DNA of 64,000 nt from NCBI GenBank assembly GCA_002412495.1, contig DHVE01000117.1:10484-74483 (forward strand). The letters run 5' to 3'. Below are positions 50,869 through 59,556 of the stretch, piece after piece. The stretch comes from Betaproteobacteria bacterium UBA5216. Its GTDB lineage: Bacteria > Pseudomonadota > Gammaproteobacteria > Burkholderiales > SG8-41. Every line of letters starts with the position of its first letter. Position 1 is the first letter of the stretch. The notes beneath the pieces are model-generated. The model had not been told where the DNA came from, did no database searches, and saw nothing but the letters and a program-made list of their open reading frames with translations. Made by a program: the position numbers and the translations under genes.

Positions 50869-51852
50869 ATGCAACACAGGGCTTTCATTGCGGCGTCACT
50901 CGCGTTGGGTGTTCTGACGCTGACGCATCACGTCGCATTTGCGCAATCGACGGCGACAGCGCAACCGTTCCCCTCGAAACCCATCACCATACTCCACGCG
51001 TATTCCGCCGGCGGCAGCAGCAGCGCAACATTGCGATTGCTCGGCGAAATCTCCGGCAAGGCGCTCGGCCAGCGTATCATTATCGAGGATCGTCCCGGCG
51101 CGGGCGGCGCGCTGGCACCCACGCACATGCTGAAAACCGGCAAGCCGGACGGCTACACGCTGTCGCAGTTGCCGCAGCCACTGCTACGCATTCCGCACAT
51201 CCAAAAAACCGAGTTTGATGTGTTGAACGATTTCACGTGGGTCATTCGTCTCGTTGATTACACCTATGCCATGGTCGTCCGGGCGGATGCGCCATGGCGA
51301 AACATCGCCGATGTCGTGAATCACGCCAAGACCAACCCCGGCAAACTTTCGTATGCGACGTCCGGCGTGGGCGTCACCATGCATATGGCGATGGAACACC
51401 TCTCCACCATGACCGGCATCAAGATGCTGCACGTGCCGCATCGCCAGACATCCGACATGATGAACGCGGTGATTGGCGGCCACGTGGATGTGCTCGCCAG
51501 CGCCGTGAGTTATGCGCCGCTGGTGGAGGCGGGCAAGATCCGGGTGCTCGGCATCCTCGGCGCCAACCGCCTGAAGCGTTGGCCGGATTTGCCAACGGCC
51601 AAAGAACAAGGCTTCCCGGTGATGGCAAGCTCATCGTGGGGCGTCGGCGGTCCGAAGGGCATGGACCCGAAAGTCGTGAAACTGCTGCATGACACCTTTC
51701 GCAAGGCGATGGACGACCCCGAGTTTTTGAAGTTGATGGATCACTACGATCAGGTACGCAGTTATCTGAACACCGAGGACTACACGCGCTGGGTGCGGGA
51801 GCAATATGCCGCCGAGAAAATCGTGGTCGAACGGTTCGGCTTGAAACAGTAA
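50869..51852 (+). CDS. Bug/TctC-family receptor (copy 16, first-loop Asp missing)
   Basis: Receptor of 327 aa with GGGGAA eight bases before ATG 50869. The signal peptide ends HHVAFAQ. The mature start is QPFPSKPITILHAYSAGGSSS, so the Asp of the GGxxD loop is replaced. The second block IEDRPGAGGALAP is near canonical. The ligand loop reads HVPHRQTSDMMNAVIGGHVD, so PYKG is also changed. The ligand is therefore likely to differ from the other copies. It is followed by the PLP lyase gene 24 bases later. Confidence 0.87.
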   Translation: MQHRAFIAASLALGVLTLTHHVAFAQSTATAQPFPSKPITILHAYSAGGSSSATLRLLGEISGKALGQRIIIEDRPGAGGALAPTHMLKTGKPDGYTLSQLPQPLLRIPHIQKTEFDVLNDFTWVIRLVDYTYAMVVRADAPWRNIADVVNHAKTNPGKLSYATSGVGVTMHMAMEHLSTMTGIKMLHVPHRQTSDMMNAVIGGHVDVLASAVSYAPLVEAGKIRVLGILGANRLKRWPDLPTAKEQGFPVMASSSWGVGGPKGMDPKVVKLLHDTFRKAMDDPEFLKLMDHYDQVRSYLNTEDYTRWVREQYAAEKIVVERFGLKQ

Positions 51853-51875
51853 GTAACCAGACGCATGACTGAGAA

Positions 51876-53042
51876 ATGAAAAAAGACACTCTGCTCGGCC
51901 GTCTCGGCCGCGATCCGGCGCAATACAGCGGCGTCATCAATACGCCGGTGTTTCGCGCGTCAACCATTGTTTTCCCCGACATCGAAACCTACGGCACGCG
52001 TCCCGCCGACGATTACAAGACGCCGCGCTACGGCATCCACGGCACGCCGACCACGTGGGCGCTCGAAGAGGCGGTCGCAAAAATGGAAGGCGGTCACAAT
52101 GCCGTGGCGGTGTGTTCCGGGCTGGCGGCCATCGTTGCGGCGGTGTGCGCGTTTGTAAAGGCCGGCGACCACTTGCTGGTCACCGATTCCGCCTATGGCC
52201 CGACGCGCACCTTCTGCGACAAGCAATTAAAAGGTTTCGGCGTAGACGTTGAATACTATGATCCGCTCATCGGCGCCAGCATCCGGAAACTGATCAGAAC
52301 GAACACCAGGGCAATATTTTGTGAAGCGCCGGGATCACTGAGCTTCGAGATGCAGGATATTCCCACCATCGCGCGCGAGGCACATGCGCGCGACATTCCG
52401 GTGCTCGCGGATACCACGTGGGGCACGCCGTATTTCTTTCGCTCGTTCGAACACGGCGTGGATGTATCGATCCATGCCGGCACCAAGTATATCGCGGGCC
52501 ACTCCGATGTGATGCTCGGCATGATCGTCACCAACGAAAAATGCTGGCTTCCGGTGCGGCGCACCGTTGCCGATTACGGTTACTGCTCGAGCGCGGACGA
52601 TTGTTATCTCGCGCTGCGTGGATTTCGCACCATCGGCGTGCGCATGAAGCAGCAAATGGCCAGTGCACTCGCCATTGCGCGCTGGCTACAGACGCGCCCC
52701 GAGGTCAGCCGCGTGTTGTATCCCGCGCTGGAAAGCGACCCCGGCCACGCGATCTGGAAGCGCGATTTCGAGGGCGCCGCATCGTTGTTTTCGTTTGTGC
52801 TGAATCCGGTCAGCCGCAAACAGGTCGCGGCCTTCGTCAACGCGCTGAAACTGTTCGGCATCGGTTCAAGCTGGGGAGGCTACGAATCGTTGGTCACCGC
52901 ACCCCATATTGCGTCGCTGCGTACCGCGACGAAATGGGCCGCCGACGGCCCGGTCATACGCCTGCACATTGGGCTGGAAGACCCCGATGATCTGATCGGC
53001 GATATAACGCAGGCTCTCGCCAAAATGACATTGGCCGCGTAA
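51876..53042 (+). CDS. metC: Cystathionine beta-lyase-type PLP enzyme
   Basis: PLP-dependent trans-sulfuration enzyme of 388 aa. The Schiff-base Lys is in SIHAGTKYIAGHSDVMLG near residue 205, VCSGLAAIVAAVCAFVKAGD binds the cofactor phosphate, and VLADTTWGTPYFFRS carries the PLP-ring Asp. YSGVINTPVFRASTIVFP at the start is typical for cystathionine beta-lyases, which split cystathionine to homocysteine, pyruvate and ammonia. It lies downstream of Bug copy 16, so a role with an imported thio-amino acid is possible. Symbol assigned by family; other C-S lyases are similar. Confidence 0.85.
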   Translation: MKKDTLLGRLGRDPAQYSGVINTPVFRASTIVFPDIETYGTRPADDYKTPRYGIHGTPTTWALEEAVAKMEGGHNAVAVCSGLAAIVAAVCAFVKAGDHLLVTDSAYGPTRTFCDKQLKGFGVDVEYYDPLIGASIRKLIRTNTRAIFCEAPGSLSFEMQDIPTIAREAHARDIPVLADTTWGTPYFFRSFEHGVDVSIHAGTKYIAGHSDVMLGMIVTNEKCWLPVRRTVADYGYCSSADDCYLALRGFRTIGVRMKQQMASALAIARWLQTRPEVSRVLYPALESDPGHAIWKRDFEGAASLFSFVLNPVSRKQVAAFVNALKLFGIGSSWGGYESLVTAPHIASLRTATKWAADGPVIRLHIGLEDPDDLIGDITQALAKMTLAA

Positions 53043-53068
53043 TTACGTCCTCTGCCGTACGCCCTCGG

Positions 53069-54046
53069 TCACGCCAGCGTTATGACCTTTCCCGTTTCTT
53101 GGGATGCCACAATCGCCTCGATTACGGCGATACCGTTGACCGCCTGATCCGGCGGCACCATGTAAGGCTGCCGGGCGGCCACCGCATCCGCGAACGCCTC
53201 CAGTTCGGCACGCTCCTTGTCCACCGCCGGCAGCTCGATGCGCTCCGGGTTGCCATCCAGTCCGCGCGTAATGAGTTCGGTGTCGCCGCGCATTTCGATC
53301 CAGCCATGAGTGCCGAAGGCATGCACGCGCCACAACTCGCCCGTGACGAATATCGTGCCGAAATAACCCGTGATGCCGCTGCTGAACTTAAGCAGCATGG
53401 ACGTGGTGTCGTCCATGTCGATGGGCGCCTGGAGTTTTCGGCGCGCGCTGTGCGCGTAGACCTCGGTTACCAGCCCGCCAAGATTGATCATGGAATCAAG
53501 CGTATGGATGCCGCGCGGCGACATGCTGCCGGCCGGCGATTCGGCGCGCGTGGCGCGCCAGTTGTGCTTTAACTTGTAACCCGACGGCCCGGAGTGCTGA
53601 CCTTCTATGTGCAGCAGTTCGCCGATTTCTCCGGCCTGTATGCGGCGCTTCATTTCGACGAACGCCGGCGCGTAGCGGCGGTTAAAACCCAGACCCAGCG
53701 TAACGCCAGCGGTTTGGGTGGCCTCCACGGCTTGCCGCGCGGTGGCCGCGGTGAGTGTGATCGGTTTTTCGGCGAAAACATGTTTGCCCGCGCGCGCGGC
53801 TTCGACGATGTGCTGGCAGTGCAGTGAGTGCGGCGTGGCGATCAGCACGGCGTCAATTTTTGGATCACGCAATGCATCCGCGTAGTGGCTGGTGAGCGCC
53901 ATGCCGTATTGGTCCGCCGCGCCGCGATGCGCCGCCGGATCGCGTGTGATGCCGCAGGCAAATCTTATTTTGCTACTCTTGCCCTGCACCGATTCGATCA
54001 GGCGCGATCCCCAGTTACCCATGCCATAAATCGCCACATTCAGCAT
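53069..54046 (-). CDS. Gfo/Idh/MocA-family oxidoreductase
   Basis: NAD(P)-dependent oxidoreductase of 325 aa. AIYGMGNWGSRLIE is the nucleotide-binding turn, AVLIATPHSLHCQHIVEAARAGKHVFAEKPIT near residue 70-100 carries the conserved EKP, and LGLGFNRRYAPAFVEMK follows. The C-terminal substrate domain includes GSMSPRGIHTLDSMINLGG with the catalytic His. Substrates of the family are sugars, inositols or related polyols. It is convergent with the PLP lyase and divergent from the CNNM gene. Substrate unknown. Confidence 0.9.
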   Translation of the reverse strand: MLNVAIYGMGNWGSRLIESVQGKSSKIRFACGITRDPAAHRGAADQYGMALTSHYADALRDPKIDAVLIATPHSLHCQHIVEAARAGKHVFAEKPITLTAATARQAVEATQTAGVTLGLGFNRRYAPAFVEMKRRIQAGEIGELLHIEGQHSGPSGYKLKHNWRATRAESPAGSMSPRGIHTLDSMINLGGLVTEVYAHSARRKLQAPIDMDDTTSMLLKFSSGITGYFGTIFVTGELWRVHAFGTHGWIEMRGDTELITRGLDGNPERIELPAVDKERAELEAFADAVAARQPYMVPPDQAVNGIAVIEAIVASQETGKVITLA

Positions 54047-54073
54047 CTTGCCCTCCGGTTTTCAATCCACCGA

Positions 54074-54102
54074 TTGTTACCGATGGACGCGCCGAATACA
54101 AT
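54074..54102 (+). promoter_or_regulatory. Sigma-70-like promoter of the CNNM/CBS gene
   Basis: TTGTTA at 54074-54079, a 17-base spacer and TACAAT at 54097-54102 form a plausible -35/-10 pair, about 50 bases before the start codon. Confidence 0.5.
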
Positions 54103-54151
54103 GGTTGCACGGCCTTGTGTATCGTTCGCGCGGTCTTGAACAGGTGATCCC

Positions 54152-55480
54152 ATGGATGTACTGATAGTCATTTCACTGATTCTGCTGAACGGCCTGTTTG
54201 CCATGTCGGAAGTGGCGTTGCTCACCGCGCGCCGGTCGCGACTGGCAACGCTCGCCGCAAGCGGCGATGCGCTGGCGGCCGCGGCGATAAAGTTAAGCGC
54301 GGACCCCACGCGATTCCTGTCCACAATCCAGATCGGTATCACATCGATCGGTCTGCTTAACGGTATTTTCGGCGAAGCCGTGTTTGCCGCGCCGCTGTCG
54401 GCGTGGTTTCAATCGTTCGGTTTCGAACCGCACATCTGCAATATTGTTGCCACCACCGTGGTTGTCGCTTCAATCACCTACGTGTCCATCGTGGCCGGCG
54501 AACTCGTTCCCAAACGCCTGGGCCAGCATAACGCGGAGTCCATTGCGCGCCTGGTGGCCTGGCCCATGCGCCTGCTGGCCACGATGTCGGCGCCGTTCGT
54601 GCATCTGTTGTCGGCCTCCACCAATGCGCTGCTGAAACCGCTGCTCCGTCTGTTGCGCATTCAAACGCAGGAGAGCGGCCCGCAAGCCTTGTCAGCCGAG
54701 GAGCTGCGCACCATCGTACTCGAATCGTCGAACATTCTGCCCAAAAAGCACGGCACGATATTGCTGAATCTGTTTGAACTAGAGGACATCACGGTAGACG
54801 ATGTAATGGTGCCACGCAACCAGATCGAAGCCATCAATCTCGCCGCGCCGCTGGAAGACATTACCCAGCAACTGGTCACGTCGCACCACCGGCGCGTGCT
54901 GGCGTACGTGGATCACCTCGATGAAATCACGGGTACGATCCGCATCCGGCATGCACTTAATCTGATGCACCGCGACGAACTCACGCACGAATCGTTGCGT
55001 AAGCTTGCGCGGGAACCTTTTTTTGTGCTGTCCGGCACGCCCCTGTTCACGCAGCTGCAAAATTTCCAGGAAGGCCGCGACCGGTTGGGGCTAATCGTGG
55101 ATGAATACGGAGAATTGCAGGGACTGGTGACGCTGGAAGACATCCTGGAAGAAATCATTGGAGAGTTCACCACCAATTCACCCATGCGCGCTGGCGGCTA
55201 CTCAAGGCAAGACGACGGCAACTATCTCATCGAGGGCAGCACTCCCCTGCGCGAGCTAAACCGCAAGCTGGGATTCCGGTTTCCGCTGGACGGTCCCAAA
55301 ACGCTCAACGGCTTGTTGCTGGAGCACTTTCAGGACATTCCGGAACCCAATACCAGCATCCGAATAGCTGGTCATCCGCTGGAAATTGTGCAAACTCAGG
55401 ATCGTGTGGTGAAGGTCGTACGTGCCAAGCCCCCGGCGGCGCAACAAACGCCGAAAAATTTGTCCGTCACTGGCCTATAA
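54152..55480 (+). CDS. CNNM/CBS-domain hemolysin family protein (CorC/HlyC type)
   Basis: Inner-membrane protein of 442 aa. The first 200 residues form the CNNM membrane domain: LIVISLILLNGLFAMSEVALL, AIKLSADPTRFLSTIQIGITSIGLLNGIFGE and VSIVAGELVPKRLGQHNAESIA. Then come two CBS domains (VDDVMVPRNQIEAINL; FFVLSGTPLFTQLQNFQEGRDRLGLIVDEYG) and a CorC/HlyC C-terminal domain. Family members transport or control Mg2+ or related cations, despite the hemolysin name. It has its own promoter and stands where many betaproteobacterial genomes have it, at the head of the pil-coaE block. Confidence 0.92.
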   Translation: MDVLIVISLILLNGLFAMSEVALLTARRSRLATLAASGDALAAAAIKLSADPTRFLSTIQIGITSIGLLNGIFGEAVFAAPLSAWFQSFGFEPHICNIVATTVVVASITYVSIVAGELVPKRLGQHNAESIARLVAWPMRLLATMSAPFVHLLSASTNALLKPLLRLLRIQTQESGPQALSAEELRTIVLESSNILPKKHGTILLNLFELEDITVDDVMVPRNQIEAINLAAPLEDITQQLVTSHHRRVLAYVDHLDEITGTIRIRHALNLMHRDELTHESLRKLAREPFFVLSGTPLFTQLQNFQEGRDRLGLIVDEYGELQGLVTLEDILEEIIGEFTTNSPMRAGGYSRQDDGNYLIEGSTPLRELNRKLGFRFPLDGPKTLNGLLLEHFQDIPEPNTSIRIAGHPLEIVQTQDRVVKVVRAKPPAAQQTPKNLSVTGL

Positions 55481-55534
55481 TGCCGCAATTGCCTTTACAA
55501 ACAGGCACAACCGGCGCATTATTAATAAGTTACG

Positions 55535-55550
55535 CTAACCTGTTGGTTAG
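55535..55550. promoter_or_regulatory. Short perfect palindrome upstream of pilC
   Basis: CTAACCTGTTGGTTAG, a 6-bp stem with four-base loop, lies 22 bases before the pilC start codon. It could be an operator or a leader hairpin close to the ribosome site AGGGGG. Confidence 0.35.
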
Positions 55551-55572
55551 ATTGAGCAAATAAGGGGGTCCG

Positions 55573-56805
55573 ATGGCCACAGCCGCTGCAGCAGCGAAAA
55601 AAAGCCCAGGGAACCAGGAATCCACTTTCGTGTGGACCGGTAAGGATAAGGCCGGTAAGTCCGTGCGCGGCGAAATACGGGCTACCAGCGAAACGCAGGT
55701 CAATGCGACACTGCGGCGTCAAGGCATCAAGATCGATTCCGTCAAGAAGCAACGTGCGGGCAAGGGTGGATCGGTCACCGAAAAAGACGTCACGCTATTC
55801 ACGCGGCAACTGGCCACCATGATGAAATCCGGCGTGCCGCTGCTGCAAGCCTTCGATATCGTGGGCAAAGGCCACGCCAATCCCGCCGTCGGGCGGCTGA
55901 TCATGGATATCAAGAACGATGTCGAGACCGGATCCAGTCTGAAGCAGGCGTTCGAAAAGCATCCGCTGTATTTTGATGCCCTATTCTGCAACCTGGTTGG
56001 CGCGGGCGAGCAGGCCGGTATTCTGGACAGCCTGCTGGACCGATTGGCGTCCTACAAAGAAAAGATTCTTGCTATCAAGAGCAAGATCAAATCCGCGCTG
56101 TTTTACCCGCTTTCGATTATCGTGGTTGCATTTGTAATTACGGCGGTGATCATGATTTTCGTGATTCCGGCTTTCAAAAGCGTGTTTGCGAGCTTTGGCG
56201 CGGAACTTCCGGGCCCCACCCTGATGGTAATGGCCATATCAGAATTTTTCGTGAAATACTGGTGGGCCATGTTTGCCGGCATCGGCGGCGGCGGCTGGTT
56301 TTTCTTCTATACGTGGAAGCGCTCGGTCAAGATGCAGATCATCATGGACCGTATAACACTGCGGCTCCCGGTATTTGGCCATTTGATCAGGATATCCTGC
56401 ATAGCCCGATGGACCCGCACGCTGTCCACCATGTTCGCCGCAGGCGTCCCGTTGGTCGAAGCACTGGAGTCCGTGGCCGGCGCTTCCGGAAATCACGAAT
56501 ACTTTACCGCCACGAAAAAAATTCAGGGTGAAGTCGCTACCGGCTCCAGCCTGACTACTGCGATGCAAAACAGCGAAGTATTCCCCAGCATGGTCATCCA
56601 GATGACCATGATTGGTGAAGAGTCGGGATCACTCGATTCCATGTTATCCAAGGTTGCGGACTTTTTTGAGGCTGAAGTCGACGACGCCGTAGAAGCACTA
56701 TCAAGCCTGATGGAACCCATGATTATGGTGGTCTTGGGCACGCTGATCGGCGGCATGGTGGTCGCCATGTATCTGCCCATCTTCAAGCTGGGCGGGGTCG
56801 TGTAA
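55573..56805 (+). CDS. pilC: Type IV pilus inner-membrane platform protein
   Basis: GspF/PilC-type protein of 410 aa that anchors the pilus assembly ATPases at the inner membrane. The N-terminal region FVWTGKDKAGKSVRGEI and KKQRAGKGGSVTEKDVTLFTRQLATMMKSGVPLLQAFDIV is diagnostic. Two repeated F domains follow with membrane segments around residues 180-205, 230-250 and 378-403. The start has a strong AGGGGG site. pilB, its usual upstream neighbour, is absent; the gene before is the CNNM transporter. pilD, coaE, zapD and yacG follow in the usual order. Confidence 0.95.
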   Translation: MATAAAAAKKSPGNQESTFVWTGKDKAGKSVRGEIRATSETQVNATLRRQGIKIDSVKKQRAGKGGSVTEKDVTLFTRQLATMMKSGVPLLQAFDIVGKGHANPAVGRLIMDIKNDVETGSSLKQAFEKHPLYFDALFCNLVGAGEQAGILDSLLDRLASYKEKILAIKSKIKSALFYPLSIIVVAFVITAVIMIFVIPAFKSVFASFGAELPGPTLMVMAISEFFVKYWWAMFAGIGGGGWFFFYTWKRSVKMQIIMDRITLRLPVFGHLIRISCIARWTRTLSTMFAAGVPLVEALESVAGASGNHEYFTATKKIQGEVATGSSLTTAMQNSEVFPSMVIQMTMIGEESGSLDSMLSKVADFFEAEVDDAVEALSSLMEPMIMVVLGTLIGGMVVAMYLPIFKLGGVV

Positions 56806-56848
56806 GGCGGGAGTTCAGCGCATTAGCGATAGCCGTGTAATCGTCGCG

Positions 56849-56869
56849 CGTGGTGAAGTCGCCACCACG
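56849..56869 (+). terminator. Weak hairpin between pilC and pilD
   Basis: CGTGGTG and CACCACG form a 7-bp stem with seven-base loop in the 144-base gap, followed by ACTTGTTTACC. The T run is interrupted, so termination would be partial at best. Confidence 0.3.
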
Positions 56870-56949
56870 ACTTGTTTACCCAAGGATAAGCGGAACGGGG
56901 GCGGAGCCCTACCGGTAACCCGGCCTGTCGAAAAATCGGGATGTAGCTT

Positions 56950-57804
56950 TTGACATTAAGCCTGCTGTTGGACCCAACCCACTTTGTGATTGTCACAGCC
57001 TTGCTGGGCCTGGCGGTTGGCAGCTTCCTCAATGTTGTCATTCATCGTCTTCCCAAGATGATGGAACGCCAGTGGCGATCCGAGTTTGCCGAACTGGAAG
57101 GCAAGGAACCGCCTGCCGGCGACCGATATAACCTGATCGTACCCCGTTCGCGCTGTCCATCCTGCGAGCAGCCGATCACCGCGCTGCAAAACATCCCCCT
57201 CGTTAGCTATGTGCTGTTGGGCGGAAAATGCGGGGCATGCAAAGCGGGTATTTCTCCGCGCTACCCATGCGTTGAATTGCTGTCGGGATTGCTGTCGGGC
57301 TATGCGTCGTGGCATTTTGGACCGACACTGGCGGGGGTGAGCGCCCTCGTGTTTATTTGGGCGGTGATCGCGTTGACCTTCATCGATCTCGATACCTTTT
57401 ACCTGCCGGATGACATTACGCTGCCGCTGCTGTGGGCTGGACTGCTGTTCAGTCTGGGAGGCGCCCACGCGGATCTGCGATCTGCCGTAATAGGAGCGGC
57501 CGCCGGCTACCTCGCACTGTGGTCCGTGTTCTGGCTTTTCAAATTCGTTACCGGCAAGGAAGGCATGGGGTACGGCGATTTCAAGCTGCTGGCGGCCATC
57601 GGTGCTTGGCTAGGCTGGCAAGTGCTGCCGCTGGTAATACTGCTGTCGTCCCTGGTGGGGGCAATCATTGGCATTGCGCTCATGGTGTTTGCCCGCCATG
57701 GCCGCGAGACGCCTATTCCGTTTGGCCCGTATCTGGCTATCGCCGGCGTGATAGCGCTATTCCATGGCCACGAAATCAATCGCCAGTATCTCAATCTATT
57801 CTGA
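56950..57804 (+). CDS. pilD: Prepilin peptidase / methyltransferase
   Basis: Aspartic membrane protease of 284 aa that removes the leader of type IV pilins and methylates the new N-terminus. Cysteines of the zinc site are in CPSCEQP and GGKCGACKAG (residues about 70-100). The catalytic Asp are in FIDLDTFYLPDDITL near residue 143 and GMGYGDFKLLAAIGAWLGW near residue 208. Eight or so membrane segments. TTG 56950 is used because GGGA lies eight bases upstream and it precedes the first helix; no ATG fits. Confidence 0.93.
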   Translation: MTLSLLLDPTHFVIVTALLGLAVGSFLNVVIHRLPKMMERQWRSEFAELEGKEPPAGDRYNLIVPRSRCPSCEQPITALQNIPLVSYVLLGGKCGACKAGISPRYPCVELLSGLLSGYASWHFGPTLAGVSALVFIWAVIALTFIDLDTFYLPDDITLPLLWAGLLFSLGGAHADLRSAVIGAAAGYLALWSVFWLFKFVTGKEGMGYGDFKLLAAIGAWLGWQVLPLVILLSSLVGAIIGIALMVFARHGRETPIPFGPYLAIAGVIALFHGHEINRQYLNLF

Positions 57805-57810
57805 ACCACC

Positions 57811-58437
57811 ATGCCCTATTGCATTGGATTGACGGGCGGCATCGGATCGGGAAAATCCAGCGCGGCACGGCTGTTTCAGTCACTCGGCGCCGGCGTGGTG
57901 GATGTCGATGATATTTCACATGGGCTGACCAGATCCGGGGGCGCTGGAATTCCGGCAATCATCCAGCAGTTTGGCCCCGAGTACGTCTCCGTCGATGGCA
58001 GTCTGGACCGCGCCCGCATGCGGGAACTGGTGTTCAAGGATACGCTGGCCAAGGGCCGATTGGAGGCGATCCTGCATCCGCTGATCAACCAACTCGCCCG
58101 CGATCAGGTCGCCCAGTCCGTTACGCCGTATGTCTTGCTGGTCGTGCCCCTGCTGCTGGAGCGTAACGGCTACGGGGACAGGATACAACGTATTCTCGTC
58201 GTCGATTGCACCGAGCAGACCCAAATAGCGCGCACCATGCGCCGCAGCCATCTTTCCGAGGCAGCCGTGCGCGCCATCATGGCGGCGCAGCTTTCGCGGG
58301 CGGAACGGCTGGCAAAGGCCGACGATGTCTTGGATAACAACGGCGAAGAAAGCCAGCTGCAATGCCAGGTAGCGGCGCTGCACACGCGCTATCTCGCGCT
58401 GGCGGCCGACCCCGGTCACCCCGCGCGGGGCGGGTAG
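57811..58437 (+). CDS. coaE: Dephospho-CoA kinase
   Basis: Last enzyme of CoA synthesis, 208 aa, phosphorylating the ribose 3'-hydroxyl of dephospho-CoA. The P-loop is IGLTGGIGSGKSSAARLF at the start. VDVDDISHGLTRSGG near residue 32, HPLINQLARDQ near residue 87 and VPLLLERNGYGDRI near residue 112 are the CoA-binding and lid regions, followed by VVDCTEQTQIARTMRR. Only six bases after pilD. Normal length. Confidence 0.95.
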   Translation: MPYCIGLTGGIGSGKSSAARLFQSLGAGVVDVDDISHGLTRSGGAGIPAIIQQFGPEYVSVDGSLDRARMRELVFKDTLAKGRLEAILHPLINQLARDQVAQSVTPYVLLVVPLLLERNGYGDRIQRILVVDCTEQTQIARTMRRSHLSEAAVRAIMAAQLSRAERLAKADDVLDNNGEESQLQCQVAALHTRYLALAADPGHPARGG

Positions 58438-58529
58438 AAATATCACCCGCGGCCATTATTACCCTTTATTTTTTCTGTGTTTTGGTGAATACTTGGCCGC
58501 ATTCTCATTCGATACGGTTCGGGCGTCTT

Positions 58530-59285
58530 GTGATCAGTTACGAGTATCCGCTGAGCGAGCGCGTGCGCACCCTGCTGCGTTTCGAAGACCTATACGAACG
58601 TGTCGAGTATTTTCTCGCCAAGTCTGATGCGGAAGAACATCACTCCGCGCTGGTTTCGATATTTGAAATACTGGAAGTCGCCAGCCGCGCCGATCTGAAA
58701 TCCGATCTGCTGCAAGAACTCGAACGCCAGAAGCACACGCTGGAGTCGTTGCGCGACAATCCGGATATTTCCGAAGCCGCGCTAGACGACATTCTGTGGA
58801 AAATCGATCAGGCCTCGTCACGTCTGTTTCAGACGTCGGGCAAGGTGGGCCAGGAATTGCGCGAAAACGATTGGCTGATGAGCATCAAGCAGCGCACCAG
58901 CATACCCGGCGGCGTATGCGAGTTTGATCTGCCCTCATATCATTTCTGGCTGCAACAAAACAGCGATCAGCGACGGCACGATCTCAGTCAATGGCTGGCG
59001 CCGTTTCAATCGATTCGCGAAGCGATCGTCATCGTATTGCGTCTGCTGCGTGAAAGCGGCAAAAACACGACGCTGATTGCGCACCAGGGCGTTTATCAAC
59101 AAATGATGGCGGGACGCGTTGCGCAGATGCTGCGCATACGGCTATCGCGCAATTACCAGTGCGTGCCCGAGATCAGCGCCAACAAGTACGCGCTCAACAT
59201 CCGCTTCACCAGCCATGAAGGCGGCCAGCGCCCTAAGCCCGTCGAAACCGACGTCGAGTTCGATCTCACGTTTTGTAATTTGTAA
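58530..59285 (+). CDS. zapD: Cell division protein ZapD
   Basis: FtsZ-bundling protein of 251 aa. The start is GTG 58530, giving ISYEYPLSERVRTLLRFEDL, the diagnostic ZapD N-terminus; the frame is open upstream but unrelated. Helical region with LLQELERQKHTLESLRDNPDIS, then the second domain with PGGVCEFDLPSYHFWLQQ near residue 130 and beta-rich C-terminus EISANKYALNIRFTSHEGG. It cross-links FtsZ filaments at midcell. Follows coaE by 92 bases, as in related genomes. Confidence 0.94.
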   Translation: MISYEYPLSERVRTLLRFEDLYERVEYFLAKSDAEEHHSALVSIFEILEVASRADLKSDLLQELERQKHTLESLRDNPDISEAALDDILWKIDQASSRLFQTSGKVGQELRENDWLMSIKQRTSIPGGVCEFDLPSYHFWLQQNSDQRRHDLSQWLAPFQSIREAIVIVLRLLRESGKNTTLIAHQGVYQQMMAGRVAQMLRIRLSRNYQCVPEISANKYALNIRFTSHEGGQRPKPVETDVEFDLTFCNL

Positions 59286-59310
59286 CCATCATTGTCGTTG
59301 TCATTGTTAT

Positions 59311-59523
59311 ATGGCTGACAGCCCCATCCGTACGGTCAATTGTCCACGCTGTGCCGCGAAGGTTGTGTGGAGCACGGATAATCCCTGGCGTCCATTCTGT
59401 TCGGAACATTGCAAGACAATGGATCTCGGCGCATGGGCCAGCGAGCGCTATCGCATTCCGGTGGTTGAGTTCGACGACATCGACGAACACGAGTTGCCGA
59501 CGGACGGCACGCCACTCAACTGA
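59311..59523 (+). CDS. yacG: DNA gyrase inhibitor YacG
   Basis: Small zinc protein of 70 aa that binds GyrB in E. coli. Metal ligands are CPRC near residue 11 and CSEHC near residue 30; NPWRPFCSEHCKTMDLGAW is the family core. The acidic tail FDDIDEHELPTDG is also usual. It is 25 bases after zapD and ends the plus-strand block; the next genes run on the opposite strand. Start at ATG 59311. Confidence 0.94.
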   Translation: MADSPIRTVNCPRCAAKVVWSTDNPWRPFCSEHCKTMDLGAWASERYRIPVVEFDDIDEHELPTDGTPLN

Positions 59524-59556
59524 TCAACGCGGGCTAGAGCGGCGGCGGTGTGGCCG

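Noticed and set aside
56806..56949. tRNA or small RNA gene in the pilC-pilD gap
   Set aside because: Only one 7-bp hairpin is visible and no cloverleaf can be formed.
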